DNA of 64,000 nucleotides, from assembly GCF_023715345.1 (NCBI RefSeq), contig NZ_JAMBNY010000001.1, positions 1,228,268 through 1,292,267 of the forward strand, read 5' to 3'. The notes under the pieces are model-generated. The model searched no databases. It saw only the letters and a list, made by a program, of their open reading frames with translations, and had not been told where the DNA came from. Below, one piece after another: positions 9,047 through 17,169 of the stretch. The position numbers and the translations under genes were made by a program. The DNA is from Paenibacillus camelliae (lineage in GTDB: Bacteria; Bacillota; Bacilli; Paenibacillales; Paenibacillaceae). Numbering within the stretch: position 1 is the first letter of the stretch; every line of letters begins with the position of its first letter.

Positions 9047-9086
9047 TACAAAAAAGCCCATCGGATTCATATCCAATGAGCTTTAA
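9047..9086 (-). terminator. Terminator of the second CUT1 operon; member of a recurring hairpin family
   Basis: AAAGCCCATCGGA (9053-9065) pairs with TCCAATGAGCTTT (9072-9084) with two mismatches, and the minus-strand stem ends in TTTTTT. Near-copies of this hairpin occur at 31549, 35533, 38203, 43772 and 62175. Confidence 0.8.
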
Positions 9087-9126
9087 TGAGTTTGCAAGCA
9101 GCTATTTCCACCATTGATCAAACGGT
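9086..9126 (-). repeat. Partial duplicate of the 3' end of nadE
   Basis: Bases 9102-9126 are identical over 25 bp to 24404-24428, the last codons and stop of nadE (encoding PFDQWWK-stop). The match resumes after a 24-bp gap: TTTGCAAGC at 9091-9099 matches 24369-24377, and both then run into an ATTAAA/TTTAAT stretch before their terminators. It lies just after the permease stop and is not expected to be translated. Confidence 0.8.
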
Positions 9127-9143
9127 TTTGTGTAGATTGGAAC

Positions 9144-9980
9144 CTAGCCTTTGACTGATCCCATAGTAAGCCCGCCCACAAAGTATTTTTGAAGAGCAAA
9201 AAACATTAGTAATAATGGCAACGCACATAAGATACAAGCCGCGAAAAGCACATTCCATTGCGCCGGGTTTTGCTGATCGCCTAGGAAACCTAGCATAGCA
9301 ACCGGAAGTGGGGCATCCAGTGTTTTCGTAATAAAAACCATATTGAAGAAGTAATCGTTCCAAATCCAGACGCCTTGAGTAATAATAACTGAAACCGTAA
9401 CCGGTAAAAGTAAAGGAAAAACAATTTTCCAAAAACGCTTCATCAAGCCCGCTCCATCAATGTAAGCCGCTTCTTCAATTTCCTCTGGTACACTACTCCG
9501 AACAAATCCGGTGTATAGAAAGGTGGAGAAAGGCAAGCTACATGTAATAAACATTAATATTGGTGTATATTGCCCTAACGGAATTCCTAAGCTCTTAATC
9601 ATCTGAATAATCGGAATTAGCACCATTTGTCCTGGAACAACAAGTCCTGCTAAAAAGAAAATGTATAAAAACTTACTTGTCCTGCTTCTAATTCTTGCCA
9701 TTGGGTATGCAGCCATCGCCGCCAATAGGACAACAAACACAACGGAAACCGAGGTGAGCACCATACTGTTCCATAATGCTATTGGAAAATGCATTCTCGT
9801 ATAAGCAGATATAAAGCTATCAAATGTGAACTCATTGAACCAATTCAGAGGATTCGTCATATTGCGCGGTGAACGCAAAGAGCTTGATAGCACAATAATT
9901 AGTGGAACTAAATTAATAAATACTAGAATGAGAAGTAGGAGGTGTGTCCCCAGTTTCCTTATAAGAGACTCGGTTCTCAT
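9144..9980 (-). CDS. CUT1 ABC transporter permease, MalG type
   Basis: 278 residues, six hydrophobic segments, EAA loop EEAAYIDGAGLMKRFWKIVFP around 172-192. ATG 9980 overlaps the stop of the MalF-type permease gene by 4 bp. It is the last gene of the operon that begins with the kinase or with the binding protein at 12293; a terminator follows at 9047-9086. No ATPase gene is present nearby. Confidence 0.92.
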   Translation of the reverse strand: MRTESLIRKLGTHLLLLILVFINLVPLIIVLSSSLRSPRNMTNPLNWFNEFTFDSFISAYTRMHFPIALWNSMVLTSVSVVFVVLLAAMAAYPMARIRSRTSKFLYIFFLAGLVVPGQMVLIPIIQMIKSLGIPLGQYTPILMFITCSLPFSTFLYTGFVRSSVPEEIEEAAYIDGAGLMKRFWKIVFPLLLPVTVSVIITQGVWIWNDYFFNMVFITKTLDAPLPVAMLGFLGDQQNPAQWNVLFAACILCALPLLLMFFALQKYFVGGLTMGSVKG

Positions 9981-10858
9981 GCCGATACCTCCTTCTTATT
10001 CAATGTCAGTACACAAACAATAGTTATTGCAATAATAATCGCAAAAGAAATAATACCTAGTGCTGATGCTTTTCCGAAAAGCTGATCAGTAAATGCCATC
10101 TTGTACATGGCATATATAAGAGTATTCGTTGATATTCCTGGACCACCATTTGTCATAATAAACGGGAAATCAAATGCTTTAAGTCCGTTAATAACGCTAA
10201 GTGTTATGTTAATAGTAACCGAGGTTGCAAGCATAGGAAGTGTAATAAAACGAAACAGCTTCCATTTACCAGCTCCGTCAATTTTACCTGCTTCCAGCAG
10301 CTCGTGGGGTACCGTTTGCAAGCCTGCTAGAAAGATAATGACACTCGTACCTATGTTTTTCCATATATCTACTGCAATAATTGAATATAGTGCCTTCGAA
10401 TAACTGCCAAGGAAATTCGTGTCCCAGTTAGTTAATCCAATTTTTGCTAGAAACGACGCGATAAGTCCCTCCTGTGGCATATAAACATAGCTCCAAATAA
10501 ATCCTACTACGATCGCACTGAACAATGTTGGAATGTAGAAAGCTGAACGGTAAAACCCTTTCGCTCGAATATTAGCATTCAAAAGCAACGCCAGCAAAAG
10601 AGCTATAATATTACCAAGAATAACGGTAATAGCTGTATAAACTAGTGTGTTTTTAATGGAGGTTACTAGTACTTCTTCCTGAAAGAGCGTCTTAAAGTTA
10701 TTGAACCCTACATAATTAAAATTTTGAACATATCCGTTATAATCCGTAACGCTGTATTGAAACAGTTTAAGGATTGGAAATATCCAGAAAATACAATAAA
10801 ACAGGAGAGCAGGTAGCACAAAAAAATACATTGTCTTTTTCATGACCGCACTATTCAT
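9977..10858 (-). CDS. CUT1 ABC transporter permease, MalF type
   Basis: 293 residues, six membrane helices and EAA loop LEAGKIDGAGKWKLFRFITLP near 191-211. ATG 10858 is used, with GGGAAAG upstream; an internal ATG at 10843 (MKKTMYFF) is possible. It sits between the binding-protein gene, from which it is separated by a stem-loop at 10888-10922, and the second permease. Confidence 0.92.
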   Translation of the reverse strand: MNSAVMKKTMYFFVLPALLFYCIFWIFPILKLFQYSVTDYNGYVQNFNYVGFNNFKTLFQEEVLVTSIKNTLVYTAITVILGNIIALLLALLLNANIRAKGFYRSAFYIPTLFSAIVVGFIWSYVYMPQEGLIASFLAKIGLTNWDTNFLGSYSKALYSIIAVDIWKNIGTSVIIFLAGLQTVPHELLEAGKIDGAGKWKLFRFITLPMLATSVTINITLSVINGLKAFDFPFIMTNGGPGISTNTLIYAMYKMAFTDQLFGKASALGIISFAIIIAITIVCVLTLNKKEVSA

Positions 10859-10887
10859 GGATGATTCTTTCCCTTCCCAATCAAATA

Positions 10888-10922
10888 TTAACTTCGGAGC
10901 GGTCGTTCCGCTCTAAAGTTAA
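10888..10922 (-). other. Stem-loop between binding-protein and permease genes
   Basis: TTAACTT-GGAGCGG pairs with CCGCTC-AAGTTAA around a four-base loop. No T-run follows on the minus strand, so it is more likely an mRNA stability or partial-termination element, which would keep binding-protein transcript in excess over the permeases. Confidence 0.6.
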
Positions 10923-10931
10923 GCGAACTTA

Positions 10932-12293
10932 TTACTCTTTGTATAGTTCTTTGTATTTGTCCTGCATAGCTTTGGCTACATCTTCGGCCGTTGTATTTTT
11001 ACCTCCGATAATTTCAGCGAACTTAGATTGCATAACATCGCTTACGCCTGCAGGCCACATTTGATTAGAGAAATAGAATGCATTCCCTGAAGATTGAATC
11101 TCACTTAGTACATTTTGAAAAATATCATGTTGCAACTCAACGCCGCTAAATACACTAATAGATGGATTTGATGCAACCCAAGCTTCAAACAATGGAGATT
11201 CAGCATCATACAAATATTCGAATACTTGCTTTGCTACATCGAGATTAGCTGATTTGGCATTAAGTGCGTAGCCCGCAGCAGTAGAAGCAGAAGCATACAC
11301 GGGTTGGTTAGCATCGTTACCAGGAAGTGAGAAGAATCCACGTTCAAATTCAGATGCGCCAGATGCTGTTACGCCAGGCAAATCCCAGGTTCCTGTAAAG
11401 ATCATCGCTGCTTTTCCGTCTACAAATTGTTGGATGGCTTGAGCGCTCGCCATTCCTAAAGAGCCGCTCACAACATAACCTTTATCGTAAAGTTCTTTGT
11501 ATTGATTGAGCGTCTTAATCCATTTTTCATCTGTTAGCTCGGTTTCACCAGTTTGCAGCTTATTATCGAATTCTGGATCAGAAGGATATACACTATTAGC
11601 TGCAAGTTGATACATACCGAACTGAATAACCCATGGATCTTTATCTCCCATTACGATTGGTGTGATGCCTGCCGCTTTCAGTTTTTCAGAAGCATCAAGG
11701 AAGCTAGGCCAATCGGTAGGCACTTCAGTTATACCGGCTTGTTCAAATAAATCCTTATTATAGAATGTTCCAAGAATGTCCATTCCTTTAGCTACTGCAT
11801 ACGGCTTACCGTCATAGCTCATATCATTTTTCGCAGCCTGACTTACACGATCCCAGAAGCTAAGCTCTGACAGATCAGCTGCATAGCCTGCCTTAGCGAC
11901 TTCTATCGCTCCCATATTAGCGAGCTTCGGGAACACTAAGAAAATATCCGGTCCTTCACCAGCACCAAGCTTTGTTTTAACCGTTGTATAGTACTGCTCA
12001 TCTGGAAGCTTCTGTACTTCAAGTGTTACGTTTGGAAACTTTTCTCTCACTAATCGTGGTAAAGTTTCCAGCTCAAAATCTTCACCTTCAGCTGCCTTTG
12101 CTCCAGAAACCAGCATAGTTAACGTTACAGGTTCATCCGTTGAAGTTGAAGGAGAAGGTGATTCAGTTGAATTATTAGGATTGTTCGTAGCATTGGATGT
12201 ACCAGAGTTGTTGCTATTAGATGAGCATGCTCCAAGCACTAGCAGTATTGCTACTAATAACATGACTAACGTCTTACGATTCAACACTTTCAT
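10932..12293 (-). CDS. Extracellular solute-binding lipoprotein of the second CUT1 system
   Basis: 453 residues. The lipoprotein signal ends at LVLGAC (Cys about 23), followed by a Ser/Asn/Thr-rich linker to residue 50, then a family 1 binding-protein fold (LPRLVREKFPNVTLEVQKLP, GKPYAVAKGMDILGTFYNKD, KAAMIFTGTWDLPG). It delivers an oligosaccharide to the two downstream permeases. The promoter region 12294-12408 carries a cre-like core AAGCGCTT and a T-rich motif shared with the kinase promoter, pointing to control by the adjacent two-component system and perhaps CcpA. Confidence 0.93.
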   Translation of the reverse strand: MKVLNRKTLVMLLVAILLVLGACSSNSNNSGTSNATNNPNNSTESPSPSTSTDEPVTLTMLVSGAKAAEGEDFELETLPRLVREKFPNVTLEVQKLPDEQYYTTVKTKLGAGEGPDIFLVFPKLANMGAIEVAKAGYAADLSELSFWDRVSQAAKNDMSYDGKPYAVAKGMDILGTFYNKDLFEQAGITEVPTDWPSFLDASEKLKAAGITPIVMGDKDPWVIQFGMYQLAANSVYPSDPEFDNKLQTGETELTDEKWIKTLNQYKELYDKGYVVSGSLGMASAQAIQQFVDGKAAMIFTGTWDLPGVTASGASEFERGFFSLPGNDANQPVYASASTAAGYALNAKSANLDVAKQVFEYLYDAESPLFEAWVASNPSISVFSGVELQHDIFQNVLSEIQSSGNAFYFSNQMWPAGVSDVMQSKFAEIIGGKNTTAEDVAKAMQDKYKELYKE

Positions 12294-12371
12294 TTAATTA
12301 CCCCCTGTGAAATTGTCATTACGTTTCTACAATTTCAATTCTATAGGGTATAGCGATAATGAGTAAGCGCT

Positions 12372-12402
12372 TCATTTTTTGCTTGAGTACCGCATTTTTT
12401 GG
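12372..12402. promoter_or_regulatory. Candidate response-regulator site upstream of the binding-protein gene
   Basis: The block T6-GCTTGAG-TACCGCA-T6 closely matches T8-GGTCAA-TACCGCA-T7 at 17075-17105 in front of the kinase gene. The shared TACCGCATTTTTT and symmetric T-tracts suggest a bipartite AraC-type site bound by the YesN-like regulator. A partial cre core (AAGCGCTT, 12365-12372) adjoins it. Confidence 0.5.
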
Positions 12403-12408
12403 GTGTAA

Positions 12409-13716
12409 TTAATGTCCTCGTGCAAGCTCCTCCTGTAGCTCTGTCAAATATTGATTGGCAGTATAATCCTCATTAGTCATTAATAGCTGCGCATTATCCC
12501 ATGCCAGCAGCTGTGCACTAGTATTGAACCTGGCCTCAAACCAAAGTGCACCTTTTTTTGCTTCCGTTATTTTTTCTTGGACAAGTCTCGTTAATGGCGG
12601 CAGATCTTCTGGTGTATTTTGAATTTGAAAACCAGTAATCATACCTAGATCATTCATCGCACGATCTCCGTATCGTTCAAACACATATTTCATCCATTTG
12701 CCAACTTCAGGTGTATAAGCTGCTTTCGAAAAGGAGGTAGTTAATCCTGCGTTTACAGGGTACTCATCTAATGTTCCAATCCCTCCTTCTACAAGAGGAA
12801 TACTAAAGAAACCAATAGATTCCTCACCAATATGGTTCTGATCCTTGTTATTGAATGCACGAAGCTGCCAGCTTCCCATATAAAACATAGCCGTCTTGCC
12901 TTGCAGAAATGCATTTAACGAAGTCTCCATATCTGTCGTATTTATTCTTGGCCCCAAGTATCCTTTAAGTGCCATTTGCTGAACTGTATCCACTGCCTCT
13001 ACAAAGCCTTCATCTGTCAAAGACATCTCGCCTTTATCAACACGCTCCATGACATCCGCACCATACATTCGAATAGCGTAAGCGTTAATTAGTCTAGTAA
13101 TCGGCCACTTATCCTTGCCTGCAACGGCAAATGGCTGTACTCCGCTTGTATGTAGTATCTCTGAAGCTTGAAGCAATTCGTTCCAGGTTTGGGGTACCTG
13201 AAGCTCATGCTGTTTGAAAATTTCTTTGTTATACCAGAAGCCTTCGATATTGAACTCAAGCGGCAGCGCATACAACCCTTCACCGTTCGCGTATGATTTC
13301 AATAGCTCGACAGCCGCGGGATTAAGTTGATTCATCATACCTAATTCACTGAATGCTTCTTCCAAGTCTAGCACTGCATCACTATGTATCAAATCTAGCA
13401 ACGGTTTGCCCGATTGATAGCTGAAAAGCACAGGAAGATCGTTACTTGCCGCCAGCAATTGAACACGCTGATTCAAATTACTTTCCGCGACGTTTTCAAA
13501 TTTGAACTTTATTTCAGGATTTGCAGCCTGATATTCACGAGCAAGCTCACTAATAATCCTTGCGCTTCCTTCATTCTCCTTATTGGATGATAAATACATA
13601 ATGATCTGGCTCGAATGCTGTTCAATCGTTTCCTGAGCAGGCTTATATCCACATGCTGAAAGTACTGCAATGATGATCAAGCCAGATAGTATTCTCGGTA
13701 TCGGGTAGCTATTCAT
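12409..13716 (-). CDS. Second solute-binding-like lipoprotein, coupled to the two-component genes
   Basis: 435 residues; lipoprotein signal with VLSAC (Cys about 22). The fold is family 1 binding protein (AREYQAANPEIKFKFENVAE, LPLEFNIEGFWYNKEIFKQH, KTAMFYMGSWQLRAF). ATG 13716 overlaps the response-regulator stop by 4 bp, so it is tied to the sensor pair rather than to the permeases, which have their own binding protein 115 bp downstream. It may present ligand to the YesM-like kinase as an accessory sensor, or be an alternative transporter component. Both roles are inference. Confidence 0.88.
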   Translation of the reverse strand: MNSYPIPRILSGLIIIAVLSACGYKPAQETIEQHSSQIIMYLSSNKENEGSARIISELAREYQAANPEIKFKFENVAESNLNQRVQLLAASNDLPVLFSYQSGKPLLDLIHSDAVLDLEEAFSELGMMNQLNPAAVELLKSYANGEGLYALPLEFNIEGFWYNKEIFKQHELQVPQTWNELLQASEILHTSGVQPFAVAGKDKWPITRLINAYAIRMYGADVMERVDKGEMSLTDEGFVEAVDTVQQMALKGYLGPRINTTDMETSLNAFLQGKTAMFYMGSWQLRAFNNKDQNHIGEESIGFFSIPLVEGGIGTLDEYPVNAGLTTSFSKAAYTPEVGKWMKYVFERYGDRAMNDLGMITGFQIQNTPEDLPPLTRLVQEKITEAKKGALWFEARFNTSAQLLAWDNAQLLMTNEDYTANQYLTELQEELARGH

Positions 13717-15191
13717 TTCACATTCCCCTTTGTTCGATACTGACCTGGTGTAAGACCAACATACTTTTTGAACACCTCTGAAAAATGTCTAGCATGATAA
13801 TAGCCAACCCGTTCACTAATTTCTTGAATAGGCAGTCCCTCTATTAAAAAGAGCTTTGCTTTTTCGATGCGTATCTTCGTTAAATATTTGATATAAGAGA
13901 GCTCCATCTGCTCCTTGAACAATAAACTAAAGTATGTCGCGTTCATATTGACATGGTTAGCAACCTCTTGCTGGGTTAAGTCACGACCATAGTGCTCCTC
14001 CATGTAGCGAATAGCCTTCTCGATAGCTGCGTGCTTAGATTTTTGTCTAATCCCAACTACCCAATCGATAATATATTCTAATTGCTGGCGGAGCCAAATG
14101 GCTGCATCATCTCTAGTCTTCATATTGCGCAATTCCTTTTGTGGTACAAAGCTGTGAGAGAATATATCTGCCGCATTTCCACCTGTCTCCTTCGCAGCCT
14201 CCATACAATGAAAAATAAGCTGAAGAAACTCCATTTCAGCGACATCAGGGTCAATCGAACGCTTTTTGAATTGCTCTAAAAAAAGATCCAGCTTGATCAT
14301 AAATTCCTTCTTGTTACCGAGCCTTAGCTCAAATAGCAACGCTTCTTCCTTTTCCGTTGTATTCAGCTGAATCTCACTCAAATCAGCCAATTCATTAAAG
14401 GTTATCCATCCATTACCTTCCAAGTAACGACCATAGCGTAGCGCATGATGCGCTTCTTTATAGCTTTTGCTCGCATCTTTCATAGAGGTGTACGTGTTAC
14501 CTGAGCCGACTGTTACATCAGTTAGCTCCTTTAATTGCTCCATCCAGTTCTGACAATTCATATCAAAATGAAACAAAACAATCGTATGCTCTTCACCATT
14601 ACGAATACTTATGGCCTCGTATGATGGGTCCTCGTTTATTTGGTATCGCCCATCAGAACATGCCAATACAGTTACAGCTGACACAGAGCTTGCCTTCGGG
14701 CCGAATTGCTCCATCCAGCTCGGAACAGCAGCTTGACCCTTCATAAGCAATTCCATCGTGCTTTGCTCTATTAATCTTTGATTTTTTTGTTTTTTCAGCT
14801 CTAGCATTTCTAACCTTTCGTTAATGTGTTGAACTGCTTTATGGATTGCCTCTCTTATTTTCTCCAAAGTAATAGGCTTCTCCAAGTAATCAATGACTCC
14901 AAGATGAATGGCTGTCTTCACATATTCATATTCGTTATAGCCACTAAAAACAATACATACGGTATCAGGAAACTCAACACCAATCGTTCGAATTAATTCC
15001 AAGCCATCAATGCCAGGCATCCGTATATCTGTCAAAACAATATCCGGCTGGTGATGTCGAATGGCCGCTAACGCGCTTTTTCCATTTTGAGCAGTAGCAA
15101 CGAGCTCCACACCACACTCTGACCAGACAATAAGCTTTTGTAATCCTTTGAGCACAATATGTTCATCATCAAATAATACGGCTTTAAGCAT
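13713..15191 (-). CDS. YesN-type response regulator (receiver plus AraC DNA-binding domain)
   Basis: 492 residues. The CheY-like receiver has an acidic pair at residues 8-9, phospho-acceptor Asp55 (LTDIRMPG) and Lys near 105 (YLEKPI). A middle region of about 250 residues is poorly conserved in this family. The C-terminal about 100 residues form two AraC helix-turn-helix motifs (LTQQEVANHVNMNATYFSLL and PIQEISERVGYYHARHFSEV, then KKYVGLTPGQYR). It lies 2 bp after the kinase gene. It most likely activates the downstream sugar transporter. Confidence 0.95.
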   Translation of the reverse strand: MLKAVLFDDEHIVLKGLQKLIVWSECGVELVATAQNGKSALAAIRHHQPDIVLTDIRMPGIDGLELIRTIGVEFPDTVCIVFSGYNEYEYVKTAIHLGVIDYLEKPITLEKIREAIHKAVQHINERLEMLELKKQKNQRLIEQSTMELLMKGQAAVPSWMEQFGPKASSVSAVTVLACSDGRYQINEDPSYEAISIRNGEEHTIVLFHFDMNCQNWMEQLKELTDVTVGSGNTYTSMKDASKSYKEAHHALRYGRYLEGNGWITFNELADLSEIQLNTTEKEEALLFELRLGNKKEFMIKLDLFLEQFKKRSIDPDVAEMEFLQLIFHCMEAAKETGGNAADIFSHSFVPQKELRNMKTRDDAAIWLRQQLEYIIDWVVGIRQKSKHAAIEKAIRYMEEHYGRDLTQQEVANHVNMNATYFSLLFKEQMELSYIKYLTKIRIEKAKLFLIEGLPIQEISERVGYYHARHFSEVFKKYVGLTPGQYRTKGNVK

Positions 15192-15193
15192 GG

Positions 15194-16981
15194 TTAGTCG
15201 TCTCCCTTCCTATCTTGATGAGGAAACCTCAGCTCAATGTGAGTACCTTCATTAACTTTGCTTACAATACTAAAGTCACTTTGTCCACCGTAAAAAAGAT
15301 GGAGTCTTTCACGAACATTTCGAATGCCGTATCCCTGCTCCGTTTTTTGTACGTCATCCATACCGACGCCGTTATCCGTTACTGTGAAAACGAGATAATC
15401 TCCATCTTTACGTCCGGTTAGGCGAATTATTCCTTCACCTTCCTTTGGCTCCAATCCATGATACATTGCGTTTTCCACCAAAGGCTGAAGCAATAGCTTC
15501 ATGATTTCATAGGACTTTATTTCATCCTCCACCTCTTCTACATACTGGAATCTATTATCATATCGCATGCCTTGAATGATCATATAATGCTCAATATGCT
15601 TCAGCTCTTTGAAGACAGGAATTAGCTCTTTCCCTTTATTTAAGCTGAGCTTGAAGCTTTCCGAAAGAGAAAGCGCCATCTGCGCGATATCCTTCTGATC
15701 TTCTAGCAACGCCATAAAATAGATTGAGTCCAATGTGTTGTACAAGAAGTGCGGCTTTATTTGAGAGAGTAAGGAACGAAGCTCTGCCTCACGCTCCTTC
15801 AGCTGAGATTGAAGCAAGCTTTCGCTTAATTGCTGATTAGTAGCAGCCATTCTCTGAAAGGTTTGACCAATGACGCCTACTTCATCAGCTGCGAATGAAT
15901 CAGTTGACGATACAGCATGAACTGGGCTTCCTTTAGCCCAATCTACAATCATCTTTTTCAACTGCAGTAAGGGACGTGTAATCGTACCCGATACAAAATA
16001 TGAAACTAATAAAGCAATTCCCGCCATAAGAGCAGCGATAAGCAGCGTCATACCACCAATGCGATCGGATTGGTTTAACAGCGTTTTCATTTCTACATAA
16101 TGAATAAATCTCCAGCCGGTTGTTGCATTCGTTATCTGACTTACTATATAGCCTGCATCCTGCACCTTGCTAACAGTATCCTCCAACGTTTCACCTAATC
16201 CGATGCTAGCTGTCAGCGAAGGCGTAAGATCATACACTGCAATCGGCTCGGGTGTATGAGAGGCATCCATCACTAAAAAGCCGTTTTGCCCACTCCCGAT
16301 AACCGACTGATCAAAGATAGATTTGTTAATATTAATGACGAGCAATCCAATCATGCTTTCCGTAAGGCGATTAGGATCTCGTAATAGCTTAACGCTAGAG
16401 AATGAGCGACCATCTAACGACGATTCCAGCACATTGTAACCAAAAAACACTTCTTTACCTTTGGCACGAGATGCTTCACTATACCAATCTGTATTGGCTA
16501 TTTGCATTCTAGTCTCATCCGTTCCATACTTTCCTGCCTGCTCAGACCTCCCAAAGCATACAGAACGAAAATTTCGATCGAACAAACAGATGGAATCAAT
16601 ATTTTGCGTATCAATTAAATTCGAAACAACTATATTTTGCAGTTTGTTAGCCGTACGTACATCTAAAAACTGCTGCTTCTCTCCAGCATTCGAGCCACTG
16701 GCATATAAATCATCCCTCAGCTCCTCGTTGGAAAGGATAATGCGATTCATATTAATAATATTGCTTAGTAATAAATCTGTTACCTCACTGGCCGTTTGTA
16801 AATATCCTGAATTTCTCTCCATATGATTGTCGACTAGCGTTTCTTTCGCAATATTAAATGAAACATAACCTAATATAATTAGTGGCGGGAGTGACACCAG
16901 AATCATTGCACTGAAAAATCTTCTTCTAATACGTGATTGGCGCAGTACACCAGAAAAACTGCGCATTACTCTTAGCTTCAT
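15194..16981 (-). CDS. YesM-type sensor histidine kinase
   Basis: 595 residues from ATG 16981, which has GGGAG seven bases upstream; the open frame extends 25 codons further without a comparable site. A membrane helix near residues 20-45, an extracellular sensing region to about 285, a second helix, a HAMP linker (SGTITRPLLQLKKMI), then His_kinase (SLLSQIKPHFLYNTLDSIYF, phospho-His in KPHFLYN) and HATPase (ENAMYHGLEP, GVGMDD, GYGIRNVRERL) domains. It phosphorylates the regulator encoded 2 bp downstream. Confidence 0.95.
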   Translation of the reverse strand: MKLRVMRSFSGVLRQSRIRRRFFSAMILVSLPPLIILGYVSFNIAKETLVDNHMERNSGYLQTASEVTDLLLSNIINMNRIILSNEELRDDLYASGSNAGEKQQFLDVRTANKLQNIVVSNLIDTQNIDSICLFDRNFRSVCFGRSEQAGKYGTDETRMQIANTDWYSEASRAKGKEVFFGYNVLESSLDGRSFSSVKLLRDPNRLTESMIGLLVININKSIFDQSVIGSGQNGFLVMDASHTPEPIAVYDLTPSLTASIGLGETLEDTVSKVQDAGYIVSQITNATTGWRFIHYVEMKTLLNQSDRIGGMTLLIAALMAGIALLVSYFVSGTITRPLLQLKKMIVDWAKGSPVHAVSSTDSFAADEVGVIGQTFQRMAATNQQLSESLLQSQLKEREAELRSLLSQIKPHFLYNTLDSIYFMALLEDQKDIAQMALSLSESFKLSLNKGKELIPVFKELKHIEHYMIIQGMRYDNRFQYVEEVEDEIKSYEIMKLLLQPLVENAMYHGLEPKEGEGIIRLTGRKDGDYLVFTVTDNGVGMDDVQKTEQGYGIRNVRERLHLFYGGQSDFSIVSKVNEGTHIELRFPHQDRKGDD

Positions 16982-17074
16982 AGCATACTCCCTTTCCATT
17001 GAGTAATTGGACAGCCGCTGGAAAAAGTTAACGTCTATCCCATTATAGCAGAGCACGCTTATTGCATTGCTGAG

Positions 17075-17112
17075 TATTTTTTTTGGTCAATACCGCATTT
17101 TTTTGATTCATA
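17075..17112. promoter_or_regulatory. Candidate AraC/YesN-type binding region before the kinase gene
   Basis: The region holds T8-GGTCAA-TACCGCA-T7, the counterpart of 12372-12402, followed directly by GATTCATA. The second half, CGCATTTTTTTGATTCATA, is also close to sequences upstream of the GH3 gene (21653-21673) and in the GH78-AraC divergent region (23367-23386). Confidence 0.45.
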
Positions 17113-17161
17113 AAAAGACCCGCGATGTATGCCAAATTCATTCGGCACACTTAGCGGGTCG
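17110..17161 (-). terminator. Terminator of the GH3 gene
   Basis: GACCCGC (17117-17123) pairs with GCGGGTC (17154-17160), with an inner pairing of GCCAAA/TTCGGC; on the minus strand it is followed by TTTTTATG. It lies 10 bp after the GH3 stop. Confidence 0.85.
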
Positions 17162-17169
17162 ACGATAAG

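Noticed and set aside
9118..9432. 104-codon minus-strand frame
   Set aside because: Out-of-frame shadow of the MalG-type permease gene ending in the nadE-like fragment.
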